Assembly (NCBI GenBank): GCA_965215715.1
Contig: OZ244129.1
Coordinates: forward strand, 1,240,001 to 1,304,000
Reading direction: 5' to 3'
Length of the DNA: 64,000 nucleotides
Source of the DNA: HXMU1428-3 sp965215715
GTDB taxonomy: Bacteria; Pseudomonadota; Alphaproteobacteria; Rhizobiales; HXMU1428-3
Part shown: piece after piece, positions 35,229 through 44,036 of the stretch
Numbering within the stretch: the stretch's first letter is position 1
Layout: the number at the start of each line of letters is the position of its first letter
Position numbers and translations under genes: made by a program
The notes under the pieces: model-generated
Seen by the model: the letters and a program-made list of their open reading frames with translations, nothing else
What the model was told of the DNA's origin: nothing
The model's database searches: none

Positions 35229-36278
35229 ATGTCTTATACCAAAACCCCCAATTCTTTTTACAAACCGTTGGCGATTGGGGCACCTGAACCCTTTCAATCT
35301 TTGCCTGTGAACCTTGAGCGGATGATCCATTTTGTCCCTCCTCATATTGAAAAGATCCGTTCAAAAATCCCTGACATGATTAAACAGGTTGATGTGATCT
35401 TGGGCAATTTAGAAGATGCTATCCCAGCTGATGCCAAAGATGAAGCCCGCTCTGGGTTTATTGAGCTAGCTAGCAAGAATGAATTTGGCGGCACTGGTTT
35501 ATGGACACGGGTGAATTGCCTAAACAGCCCTTGGTTTTTAGATGATGTCACTCAAATTGTAAGCCAAGTCGGTAATAAGCTGGATGTGATTATGTTGCCC
35601 AAAGTGGAAGGGCCTTGGGACATTCACTATCTTGATCAATTGCTGGCGCAATTGGAAGCCAAGCATAATGTCAATAAGCCTATTCTTATTCATGCGATTT
35701 TGGAAACCGCCCAAGGGGTTAACAATATTGAAGAGATTGCTGGTGCGAGCCCGCGCATGCATGGCATGAGTTTGGGGCCTGCTGACTTGGCGGCCTCTCG
35801 CGGAATGAAGACCACCCGTGTTGGTGGCGGTCATCCTTTTTATGGCGTTTTGGAAGACCCAACGCAGAGCGGGGATCGCACCCTTTTCCAGCAAGATCTT
35901 TGGCATTACACGGTTGCCAAAATGGTTGACGCTTGTATGGGCCATGGCATCAAGGCGTTTTATGGCCCCTTTGGTGACTTTAGTGATAGCGATGCATGCC
36001 GGGCTCAATTTCGCAATGCCTTTTTGCAAGGGTGTCTTGGTACTTGGACGCTGCATCCAAGTCAAATCGCCATTGCTAAGGAAGTCTTTAGCCCTGAACC
36101 TGAAGAGGTTTTGTTTGCAAAGAAAATTCTTGAAGCAATGCCAGACGGCACAGGCGCTGTTATGATTGATGGCAAAATGCAAGATGATGCCACTTGGAAG
36201 CAGGCCAAAGTGATTGTTGATTTGGCCAAACTTGTGGCGCAAAAAGATCCTGACTTAGCTGCAAGCTATGAGCTTTAA
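35229..36278 (+). CDS. Malyl-CoA lyase-like HpcH/HpaI-family CoA-ester lyase
   Basis: 349 residues from the ATG at 35229 (a GTG at 35208 is possible). A TIM-barrel of the citrate-lyase beta family: VILGNLEDAIPADAKDEAR holds the metal-binding acidic residue, then IMLPKVEGP, ILETAQGVNNIEEIA and YGPFGDFSD. These place it near L-malyl-CoA/beta-methylmalyl-CoA lyases, which join or split glyoxylate and acetyl- or propionyl-CoA in the ethylmalonyl-CoA pathway or the serine cycle. Closely related thioesterases exist, so the reaction is inferred. It is a single gene followed by a strong terminator. Confidence 0.8.
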   Translation: MSYTKTPNSFYKPLAIGAPEPFQSLPVNLERMIHFVPPHIEKIRSKIPDMIKQVDVILGNLEDAIPADAKDEARSGFIELASKNEFGGTGLWTRVNCLNSPWFLDDVTQIVSQVGNKLDVIMLPKVEGPWDIHYLDQLLAQLEAKHNVNKPILIHAILETAQGVNNIEEIAGASPRMHGMSLGPADLAASRGMKTTRVGGGHPFYGVLEDPTQSGDRTLFQQDLWHYTVAKMVDACMGHGIKAFYGPFGDFSDSDACRAQFRNAFLQGCLGTWTLHPSQIAIAKEVFSPEPEEVLFAKKILEAMPDGTGAVMIDGKMQDDATWKQAKVIVDLAKLVAQKDPDLAASYEL

Positions 36279-36310
36279 AGCCTTTTATGAACTTTAAAGC
36301 CTTAGCATTA

Positions 36311-36343
36311 AAAAAAGCCGCTCAAAAATGAGCGGCTTTTTTT
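36311..36343. terminator. Bidirectional rho-independent terminator
   Basis: AGCCGCTCA pairs with TGAGCGGCT (core 36317-36324 and 36329-36336), flanked by six A residues on the left and seven T residues on the right, so it works for both the CoA-ester lyase gene and the convergent ialB-like gene. It is a very strong, symmetrical hairpin. Confidence 0.95.
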
Positions 36344-36365
36344 CTAACTTTTTTAAAGAGAGCTT

Positions 36366-37064
36366 TTATTTTTTCTCTTTTTCTTTGCCTTTGTCAGCTT
36401 TCTTTAATTTTTCAGCTTCTCGTTTTTTAGCTAACTCAATTTGACGTTTACGAATTTCCAACATCATCTGTTTGCGGGCATTGGCATATTTTTTACCGTC
36501 GATCGGCTTGCCGGTATAAGCTTTGTCAAAACCGCCTAAGGGAACAGGAAAGCCAACCGGTTTACCACTAATGGAAACAGTGGCAACCACTAATTTCTTA
36601 CCTGTTTTTAATTGCTTCATCAGGGCATCTGTCATGACCATTTCAGCCACACAGCCTGCCACATGACAAAAGGCATACCTGAATTTTAACGGTTCATTTT
36701 CGTCTACTTTAATGTGCACGCCAGATGGAATGGCCATGCCCAAAGGAACCGTGACTAAAAACTTTTCTTTTTTATGACCGCTGACTTTGCGAACCGCAGC
36801 TGAAATAAGCGGAGCCCCTGTTTTGGCACTCAAGCTTTCATGATGGGTCATGCAAATCTGTTTTTGCTCAGCTTTTTTTTCTTTGACTTCTTTTACTTTG
36901 ACGTCTTCACAGATTTTAATCCAAGCGTTTTTTTTGCTCGTATCAAATTCTTTTTTCTTTTTATCATTATCTGCTGCAGTAGCTGTGATAGCTCCCCCGG
37001 CCAAACCAACAGCTAAAACCAACACCAAACCAAGTTGGTTTCTCAGTTTATTGCGCAAACGCAT
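36366..37064 (-). CDS. Invasion-associated locus B (IalB) family protein
   Basis: 232 residues from the ATG at 37062-37064, which has GAGAGG seven bases upstream. A signal peptide ends near TATAAD. The IalB core is visible: WIKICEDV, QICMTHHE, VTVPLGMAIPSGVHI and RYAFCHVAGCVAEMVM, with four conserved-looking cysteines. IalB proteins are periplasmic or outer-membrane associated; in Bartonella they are tied to erythrocyte invasion, but free-living alphaproteobacteria also have them. The last 30 residues are a strongly basic Lys/Glu tail. Confidence 0.88.
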   Translation of the reverse strand: MRLRNKLRNQLGLVLVLAVGLAGGAITATAADNDKKKKEFDTSKKNAWIKICEDVKVKEVKEKKAEQKQICMTHHESLSAKTGAPLISAAVRKVSGHKKEKFLVTVPLGMAIPSGVHIKVDENEPLKFRYAFCHVAGCVAEMVMTDALMKQLKTGKKLVVATVSISGKPVGFPVPLGGFDKAYTGKPIDGKKYANARKQMMLEIRKRQIELAKKREAEKLKKADKGKEKEKK

Positions 37065-37444
37065 TGTTATGCCTCTCTTTTGTAACATTTGGTCGCCCTA
37101 ACTTTAAAAATCTTAAAATTTAAAAGCTAATCTTTTCCCGATTAGGACAACATTTAAAATTGTCTGTTTAACTTTTCGAAAATAATAATTGGCTTATCGC
37201 CTTTTCCATTTTCCTTTTACAGCTTGGAATACACTGAATTAAGGCAATGCCATGACAAGCGCCATATTTGAACAATTTGCTTCAATTGAACACCTAACTA
37301 ATCGTCATGCGTGATAAGAATGACACGGTTATTATGCCGATAATCTGCTCATGATTAACATTTATACTCAATTTCGTCCAAAATACTGTCTATATTAAGA
37401 CCTCATCAAAATAGCCTTACCTGATAAAAGAGCTCAACAAACAC
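37065..37444. other. Non-coding gap
   Basis: These 380 bases separate the divergent ialB-like and substrate-binding-protein genes. The sequence is AT-rich and no open frame, strong hairpin or clear promoter is seen, though promoters for both genes are expected here. Confidence 0.4.
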
Positions 37445-39277
37445 ATGCAAAACATTGATATTCTTAAACTAGCAAAGCTCATTGGCTTGTTTATATGCCT
37501 CAGCATGGCTGGAACACAAGCTTTTGCTCAGCAAAACACCCCTCAAGAGCGTCATGGCATTGCAATGCATGGGGGTCTAAAATACCCCCCAAGCTTCACT
37601 CATTTTGACTATGTAAGCCCCAACGCGCCTAAAGGGGGTCTGTTGAGAATGGGTGTGCAAGGCACCTATACCAGTTTAAACCCGCTTAATATTCGCGGTG
37701 GTAGTGCCGCTGGCATTCGCGGTTATGTTTATGAAAGTCTGTTAGCCCGGGCTTTGGATGAACCTTTTTCTCTTTATGGGTTAATTGCCAAAAATATTGA
37801 GGTTCCACAGGACCGCTCTTCCATTACTTTTTATCTGAATGAAAAGGCCAAATTTTCTGATGGCAAAGCCTTGACCAGCGATGATGTGATCTTTTCCCAT
37901 GGCCTTTTAAAGGAGCACGGGCGCCCCAATCATCGCACCTATTATTCCAAGGTCACCGAAGTGGAAAAGCTTGGCCCTCATGCCGTGAAGTTCATTTTTG
38001 ATGAGAGCGGTGATAGGGAAATGCCGTTGATTATGGGCTTAATGCCCATCTTACCAAAACATGCCATGAACGTTGACTTATTTGGTCAAACCAGTTTGAA
38101 AGCTCCGATCGGGTCAGGCCCCTACCGTGTCACGAACATAGACGCGGGCAAACAGATCACCTATGAGCGCACGAAAGACTATTGGGGCAACGATTTACCG
38201 GTTAACCGTGGCCGGTTTAATTTTGATACCATCACCTTTACCTATTACCGCGATAGCAACACCTTATTTGAGGCGTTTAAGAAAGGCTTGCATGATGTTG
38301 CTTATGAAGGCAACCCGGGCAAGTGGTCTACCAGTTATAATTTTAATGCGGTTAAAGAGGGCAAGGTTCTCAAGAAAGAATTTGCATTAAAAATACCCTC
38401 AGGCATGTCAGCTTTGGTGTTCAATACTCGCCGGGCGCAATTTAAAGATCAACGGGTGCGCAGAGCCCTCAACTACATGTTTAATTTTGAGGATGCCAAT
38501 CGCAAACTGTTTCATGGTCTTTATACACGCACTCAAAGTTATTTTGACCGTTCTGTTCTAGCCTCAATTGGTCATGAGGCTGACGACATTGAACAAAAAC
38601 TATTGGGAGATGATTTCAAGGCCAAGCATCCCAAACTTTATGATGGCAGCTATCAGTTCCCTAAGAATCGGGCAAGGGGTGGAATTGATCGGCGCAATGT
38701 ACGCAAGGCCTTAAAACTATTTAAGCAAGCAGGCTATTCCTTAAAAGATGGGCGGTTGATCAATGATGCGAACGGGGGCCCTTTTACTTTTGAAATTATG
38801 ACAGTCACCAAATCTCAAGAAGCCTTGTTGCTCAACTTTATTGAAACGCTGAAAGTTGTTGGCATTAGCGCCAATGTGCGCCAAGTGGATTCAACCCAAT
38901 ACCAAAAGCGGAAAAGCAGCTATGATTTTGACATGTTCCAAAATTTTTGGTCTGGCTCGCTTTCTCCGGGTAATGAACAATTGTTTCGTTGGAGTGCTAA
39001 ACAGGCTGACACCCAAGGCTCGTTTAATTTTGCTGGCATTAAAGACCGCCGTGTTGACGAGGCGATAAGTGCTTTGTTGGCTGCAAAAGACCCAAAAACC
39101 TTCGTTTCTTGCGTTAGAAGTCTGGATAGATTGCTGCTTTCCGGGGATTATGTCATCCCTTTATACCATTTAAAGGCACAATGGCTTGCACATTGGGCTC
39201 ATTTGGGCCACCCTGAGACAGGTTCATTTTATGGAACGCAACTTGATTCGTGGTGGGATAAAGGCCAGACAAATTAA
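37445..39277 (+). CDS. Extracellular solute-binding protein, family 5 (YejA-like)
   Basis: 610 residues, the usual length. A signal peptide ends near QAFAQQ. The opening of the mature protein, HGIAMHGGLKYPP and FDYVSPNAPKGG, is the YejA hallmark; SGPYRV and YERTKDYWGND are typical of family 5 binding proteins. YejA delivers oligopeptides, including microcin C, to the YejBEF transporter in E. coli. Here no permease or ATPase genes are adjacent, so its transporter must lie elsewhere or it acts alone. Confidence 0.88.
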   Translation: MQNIDILKLAKLIGLFICLSMAGTQAFAQQNTPQERHGIAMHGGLKYPPSFTHFDYVSPNAPKGGLLRMGVQGTYTSLNPLNIRGGSAAGIRGYVYESLLARALDEPFSLYGLIAKNIEVPQDRSSITFYLNEKAKFSDGKALTSDDVIFSHGLLKEHGRPNHRTYYSKVTEVEKLGPHAVKFIFDESGDREMPLIMGLMPILPKHAMNVDLFGQTSLKAPIGSGPYRVTNIDAGKQITYERTKDYWGNDLPVNRGRFNFDTITFTYYRDSNTLFEAFKKGLHDVAYEGNPGKWSTSYNFNAVKEGKVLKKEFALKIPSGMSALVFNTRRAQFKDQRVRRALNYMFNFEDANRKLFHGLYTRTQSYFDRSVLASIGHEADDIEQKLLGDDFKAKHPKLYDGSYQFPKNRARGGIDRRNVRKALKLFKQAGYSLKDGRLINDANGGPFTFEIMTVTKSQEALLLNFIETLKVVGISANVRQVDSTQYQKRKSSYDFDMFQNFWSGSLSPGNEQLFRWSAKQADTQGSFNFAGIKDRRVDEAISALLAAKDPKTFVSCVRSLDRLLLSGDYVIPLYHLKAQWLAHWAHLGHPETGSFYGTQLDSWWDKGQTN

Positions 39278-39391
39278 TTGGGCCATTTTCTATTGCTTAA
39301 GATGGTGAGTTGTTTTTTATAAGCTGAACGGGGAACGTATTTTTAAGTTTTGAATGATTTTTGTAAAGGGATCTATTGAGCAGGCCACTCA

Positions 39392-40993
39392 ATGAGTAAG
39401 ACACTTGATCAAATTTTTCTGTCTAATGCTGAAAAACAGGCGGATAAAATCGCCCTAACAGCTTGCCCACAAAGCACTGCTTTGGGCTCAAGTTCAGACA
39501 GTCTTCAGCTGAGCTACGAGCAAAGCGCAAACTATCTTTATAAAGCGGCAAACTTTTTTCGCAATTGTGGTCTGAAAGAAGGGGATGTGGTCTTTGTCCA
39601 ATTGCCCAATAACCTGCAAACGCCGCTGTTATTATTGTCTTTATTAAATGCTGGCCTTGTGCCTTGTTTAATCCCAACTCATTGGCGTCGCTCAGAACTT
39701 GAAAAAGCTTTGTACTCACTTCAGCCCAATGCCGTTCTCGTGCAACAATCTAGTGCTGATTATGACCCTTTTAACACCATGTTTGAGATTGCCGCTGATA
39801 TTATTAGCGTGCGATTTATTTTCGGCGTTGGTCAGACTTTGCCTGATGGGGTCACCTGTGTCCCTAGCCTGACTGATACTGTTTCAATTGAAGCACCTGA
39901 AGAGATCGTTTTTCGCCGCTCCCCAGAGCAAGTGGCTTTTATTGGCTGGTCAAGTGACCAAGAAGGCCAGCCCCATCCTATTGCTTATACGCATTTTCAA
40001 CTGATGGCCAATAGCTATCTGATCAATGATCGCTTCGAACTTGGTGTGCCATTGTCCTTGCTCAACACTTATAACATCACCAGCCTACCCGGTTTGGTTG
40101 GCGCCTTCATCCCTTGGTTGCTTGAAGGCGGGCAGATGCACTTAACCTCAGATTTAAGCCCGAACTCTCTTGTGCACTTTATGGAACAATACAGCTGCAA
40201 CTTGGCTGTTCTTCCCCAAGGTATTGCACCTAAATTGATGCAGGCTTTAAATGCCAGCAACTTGCCAGAACCTCAGTGGCCTCATAAAGCGCTTATTGCC
40301 AGTTCACCTATTAAGGCTATATCTAGCGCAGATTTAACCGGTAAAAGCACAGTTCTTTATAATCTCAATGGTCTTTGTCTTATCCCCAAAACCACAGATG
40401 AAGGGCAAAAGGGATTGCTTAAATTAGGCCCACAGCCTGATAAAGATGGACAACCTTTGACCCCGCCCTTCCTGACCACCCGCTTACAAGGGGCAACACA
40501 AAAGGCTGGTGAGGAAACTGAAATTATGCAAGGGCGGTTAGAGATTGGCGGTACCGCTGTTGGTTTTACCAATTGGCAAACCAATATGACAACCATGCCC
40601 CACAGCAACTATGATGAGCATTGGGAAAAAACCTATTTAACTGCCAGCCTTATCGACCAAGCGATGAGCTTGCTGGATATTCTGCCCAATGATGACACCA
40701 TTTATTATGGCAATAGCCAACTTTACGGCCAAGAGCTTGATCGCCTGTATCAAGCTTATCCTGGCTTTGTTGATGCGGCTGCCTTTGCCATTGAGGACCC
40801 GCTGTTGGGAGAACGTTTGTTTGCCGCGATCATTCCGCAACCTGGTGATGCGCTGTCTTTTGACGATTTTAAACAACATCTTTTGGCCCAGAATGTTTCG
40901 CCGGCAAAAATTCCGGAAAAATTAGTGACTGTTACGCAAATCCCGCGCAGCTCAGATGGTTTGATTGAGCGCCAAGAGATCTTGCGGGCTTAA
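39392..40993 (+). CDS. Degenerate acyl-CoA synthetase-like protein (probable pseudoenzyme)
   Basis: 533 residues with the overall layout of an AMP-forming acyl-CoA synthetase: a large N-terminal domain (AGLVPCLIPTHW near 87-98, GAFIPWLLEGGQ near 235) and a small C-terminal domain. The active-site motifs are lost. The ATP-binding loop, normally TSGTTGxPKG, reads GWSSDQEGQPHPI at about 185-197; no YGxTE-like motif is found; and the catalytic lysine near the end is Leu524 in PRSSDGLIER. The frame is intact with no stop, so it is not a simple pseudogene. A complete synthetase gene follows 11 bases later, which suggests a regulatory or structural partner role. Confidence 0.7.
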   Translation: MSKTLDQIFLSNAEKQADKIALTACPQSTALGSSSDSLQLSYEQSANYLYKAANFFRNCGLKEGDVVFVQLPNNLQTPLLLLSLLNAGLVPCLIPTHWRRSELEKALYSLQPNAVLVQQSSADYDPFNTMFEIAADIISVRFIFGVGQTLPDGVTCVPSLTDTVSIEAPEEIVFRRSPEQVAFIGWSSDQEGQPHPIAYTHFQLMANSYLINDRFELGVPLSLLNTYNITSLPGLVGAFIPWLLEGGQMHLTSDLSPNSLVHFMEQYSCNLAVLPQGIAPKLMQALNASNLPEPQWPHKALIASSPIKAISSADLTGKSTVLYNLNGLCLIPKTTDEGQKGLLKLGPQPDKDGQPLTPPFLTTRLQGATQKAGEETEIMQGRLEIGGTAVGFTNWQTNMTTMPHSNYDEHWEKTYLTASLIDQAMSLLDILPNDDTIYYGNSQLYGQELDRLYQAYPGFVDAAAFAIEDPLLGERLFAAIIPQPGDALSFDDFKQHLLAQNVSPAKIPEKLVTVTQIPRSSDGLIERQEILRA

Positions 40994-41004
40994 ACGGATG
41001 TCCC

Positions 41005-42549
41005 GTGCGTAAAGAACCGTTTAATTTGTGCTGGTATGCTATTGGCAAGCAAGCTCAGGACTTGCCAGATAATCTTGCGCTGGAACTTATTGGCCCGCCT
41101 CTTGCCAATCTTGCCAAAACAAGCTGGAGCTATAAAGAGCTTGATCAGTCCGTTCGCGCTATCGCTGGCGGCCTGATAAATAAGGGGCTGCAACCGGGTG
41201 ATTTTGTTTTGCTACGGCTGAACAGTGATGTCAGTTTTGCTTTGAGTTTTTTTGGCGCTATTGCCGCCGGCTTGGTGCCTATTCCCTTGTCCCCTCACTT
41301 AACAAACACAGAGATTGATTTTTTTGTGCAAGACACGGGTGCTAAATGGATGATCCAAGCGCCCAATTTATCTATTTGCAAGCGTGCTGATTGCGCACTC
41401 ATCGACCAAGATGAAATTATTGACTTTCTGCATCACGAAACAAGCGCCCCTTATGCACAAACCGTATCTGAAGATCCTGCCTTTTTAATCTACACCAGTG
41501 GCACGACCAATCAGCCCAAAGGGGTGCTGCATGCCCAGCGCGTTATTTTAGGGCGTATTCCCATGCGAGAGGGGTGGCATAATATGGGGCCCAAAGACCG
41601 TGTGTTACATGCTGGAGATTTTAACTGGAGCTACACACTCGGTGTTGGTTTGATGGACCCGTGGGCGGTGGGGGCAACAGCCTTAATCTACCACGCAGAG
41701 AAAAGCCCTGCCCTTTGGCCTGAGCTGATTGAGACCCACAATGTTACCATCTTTGCAGCCGTGCCAGGGGTCTACCGCCAGATTTTAAAATATGGGCACC
41801 CAAACAAACAGCACTTTGTGAACCTTAGACATGGTTTGAGCGCTGGGGAGGCTTTGCCTGAGGCCCTGCATGAGCAATGGCAAGAGCAAACGGGGGGCAA
41901 CCTTTACGAAGCTATGGGACAAAGTGAAATTTCAACCTATGTTTCTACCGCCCCTGGCATTAATGTGCCATCTGGGGCCAAGGGGCGCATCCAAAAGGGG
42001 CGCAAGGTTGTCATTTTGTCAAAGCAATCAGAGACAGAAAAGGCAGGTCTTTCCCCTTGCCAACCAGATGAACAAGGTTTGATTGCCGTTCACACATCAG
42101 ATCCCGGGCTGATGTTGGGCTATTGGCAACAAGGAAAAGATCAATCTGTTAGCTTTTGCGGTGAATGGTTTTTAACCGGTGATTTGGGCAGCATTGATGG
42201 TCATCAAAACTTAACCCATTATGGGCGCGCAGATGAGGTTATGAACGCATCTGGCTATCGTGTTAGCCCTCATGAGGTTGAAAAGGCCCTTTTGGAAAAT
42301 GAACATATTTTGGAAGCGGGGGTGTTTGAAAACCAAATCCGGCCTGATCTATCTATTATAGAAGCTCTTTTGGTACTAAAACCTTGCCACTTAAGTGAAA
42401 CTGCCCTTAAAGATCAACTTGTTGAGCAATTGAGCCATAAATTGGCACCTTATAAACACCCTAAAGCGTATCATATCGTCTCTAACCTACCGCGTAATAA
42501 AACGGGCAAACTAATTCGTAAACAATTGCGAGATTACCGTGAAATCTAA
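41005..42549 (+). CDS. AMP-forming acyl-CoA synthetase
   Basis: 514 residues from a GTG at 41005, with GGA a few bases before it. All active-site motifs are present: ATP loop YTSGTTNQPKG (163-173), EAMGQSE in place of YGxTE, the TGDLG aspartate and the catalytic lysine Lys502 in RNKTGKL. It activates a carboxylic acid to its acyl-CoA by way of an adenylate. The FNWSYTLGVG pocket segment resembles medium-chain, aryl or acetate-like synthetases, so the acid cannot be named. It directly follows the degenerate paralogue. Confidence 0.86.
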   Translation: MRKEPFNLCWYAIGKQAQDLPDNLALELIGPPLANLAKTSWSYKELDQSVRAIAGGLINKGLQPGDFVLLRLNSDVSFALSFFGAIAAGLVPIPLSPHLTNTEIDFFVQDTGAKWMIQAPNLSICKRADCALIDQDEIIDFLHHETSAPYAQTVSEDPAFLIYTSGTTNQPKGVLHAQRVILGRIPMREGWHNMGPKDRVLHAGDFNWSYTLGVGLMDPWAVGATALIYHAEKSPALWPELIETHNVTIFAAVPGVYRQILKYGHPNKQHFVNLRHGLSAGEALPEALHEQWQEQTGGNLYEAMGQSEISTYVSTAPGINVPSGAKGRIQKGRKVVILSKQSETEKAGLSPCQPDEQGLIAVHTSDPGLMLGYWQQGKDQSVSFCGEWFLTGDLGSIDGHQNLTHYGRADEVMNASGYRVSPHEVEKALLENEHILEAGVFENQIRPDLSIIEALLVLKPCHLSETALKDQLVEQLSHKLAPYKHPKAYHIVSNLPRNKTGKLIRKQLRDYREI

Positions 42550-42646
42550 CTATTTTGGCTAAAATTTCCAATTTTTTAAAAAAGTTCGGTCAAATTCATT
42601 ACATTAATTGCTTCAGTCACAAGCATATAAAGAGCTCATAAAATCC

Positions 42647-44020
42647 ATGGCAGAAAACACTGAAATTTTACTTGTAAGCTCTGGGCAGAATGGCCAAGAC
42701 AAATTGATCACAGCTCTTAGCCAGGCTGAGTTAAACGTGCAAACCTGCCAATTTAAAACCCTGGCACAAACCTTATCGCAAAAATCCAATTTTGATATTT
42801 TGGTTTTTAATATTGCCACACTGACAACGCAAGACCAACTTAGCACTTGCTTAACCTTGGCCGAAAAAATCAAACATAACCCTGCTACACAGAATATACG
42901 GCTTTTATGCATTGGCATTGAGCAAACCTTAATGCAAGATCAGCAGAACCATGACTTTGATGATCTTATTTTTGGCGATATTCGCATCCCCTCTGTCGTT
43001 GCCCGTGTGAAAGCACAAATTCGTTTAAACACCATGCAGTCTGAACTTAACAGACGGTTGCATATAGCTGAAAAATATCAATGTGAAGCGTTGATCAACA
43101 ATCAATTAAACCAACCGATCACAGAAGCTTCTATTTTGGTAACTGGGCGGCCTAATGGATATTCGGTTATTGAAGAAACATTGTCTGCCAATTGCACATT
43201 AATTGGCACCCTTTCACTGGACACTGCAAAAGATTATTTAAACCGCCAGCCTTTTGATATGGTGATCATCAATGGGGGGCGCATGCCAACACGTTTTTTG
43301 CCCTTTGTAGAGCAGATTAAGAAAAACCCACAATTGTTTACCTTGCCAATTTTACTGGTTGCCTACCCTTCTAAACTAACTGACAGCCATATCGCTTATG
43401 AAGCGGGCATAACCGATATCATCGGGGCCCCGGTCAACCGCAATGAATTGTTATTGCGCACAACGAGTTTGATTAGAGAGTGGCGGTTTCGCTCAGCCAT
43501 GGCCCAGTCCTATTTAAGTGCCAGGCACATTCCCACCAATGATGCTTTGACCGGACTTTACACCTATAGCTTTTATCGCGAGCATTTAGACCAGATCATT
43601 AAAGATCACAGCCAAACCAAAAGAACGTTCACGCTGATTACCATAGCCATTGAAAATATGTCTGACATCAACACCCAATTTGGCTATATGGCTGGCGATC
43701 AGGTGCTGAGCCAAATCTCAGAAATCTTAATGACGATGATCCGCGGTGAAGATTTGGCGGCGCGTATTTCAGGATGCAAATTTGTGCTGACCTTGCCTGA
43801 CACTTCAGCTGGTCATGCCAGTAAAGTTTTAAAGCGCATTGAATCCATTTTAAAACAAACAGAATTTATGGGCACAACAGGTGGGGGGCCTATCACTGTT
43901 GATTTAGCTGCCCATGTGCTGGAATCAAATGGTGAGCTGGGTTCAGATGAACTGGTCAACTTACAAACTGTGCCGCTTAAACAAGCCATAAGTTTGCAAG
44001 ACAATAAACGCACTGCCTAG
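42647..44020 (+). CDS. PleD-like protein with degenerate receiver and GGDEF domains
   Basis: 457 residues from the ATG at 42647, the length of PleD. Two receiver-like domains (about 5-120 and 158-275) precede a GGDEF-like domain introduced by NDALTGLYTY (298-307). The key sites are changed: the phosphoacceptor aspartates appear as Asn55 (LVFNIA) and Asn209 (VIINGG), and the GGDEF signature is SGCKF (375-379). It is therefore unlikely to make c-di-GMP or accept phosphate in the usual way; a scaffold or dimer-partner role is possible. It lies 97 bases after the synthetase pair and is convergent with mfd. Confidence 0.75.
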   Translation: MAENTEILLVSSGQNGQDKLITALSQAELNVQTCQFKTLAQTLSQKSNFDILVFNIATLTTQDQLSTCLTLAEKIKHNPATQNIRLLCIGIEQTLMQDQQNHDFDDLIFGDIRIPSVVARVKAQIRLNTMQSELNRRLHIAEKYQCEALINNQLNQPITEASILVTGRPNGYSVIEETLSANCTLIGTLSLDTAKDYLNRQPFDMVIINGGRMPTRFLPFVEQIKKNPQLFTLPILLVAYPSKLTDSHIAYEAGITDIIGAPVNRNELLLRTTSLIREWRFRSAMAQSYLSARHIPTNDALTGLYTYSFYREHLDQIIKDHSQTKRTFTLITIAIENMSDINTQFGYMAGDQVLSQISEILMTMIRGEDLAARISGCKFVLTLPDTSAGHASKVLKRIESILKQTEFMGTTGGGPITVDLAAHVLESNGELGSDELVNLQTVPLKQAISLQDNKRTA

Positions 44021-44036
44021 GCTCAAGACCTATTAA

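Noticed and set aside
39392..40993. Simple pseudogene of an acyl-CoA synthetase
   Set aside because: The frame is uninterrupted over 533 codons, with normal spacing to the next gene; loss is confined to the catalytic motifs.
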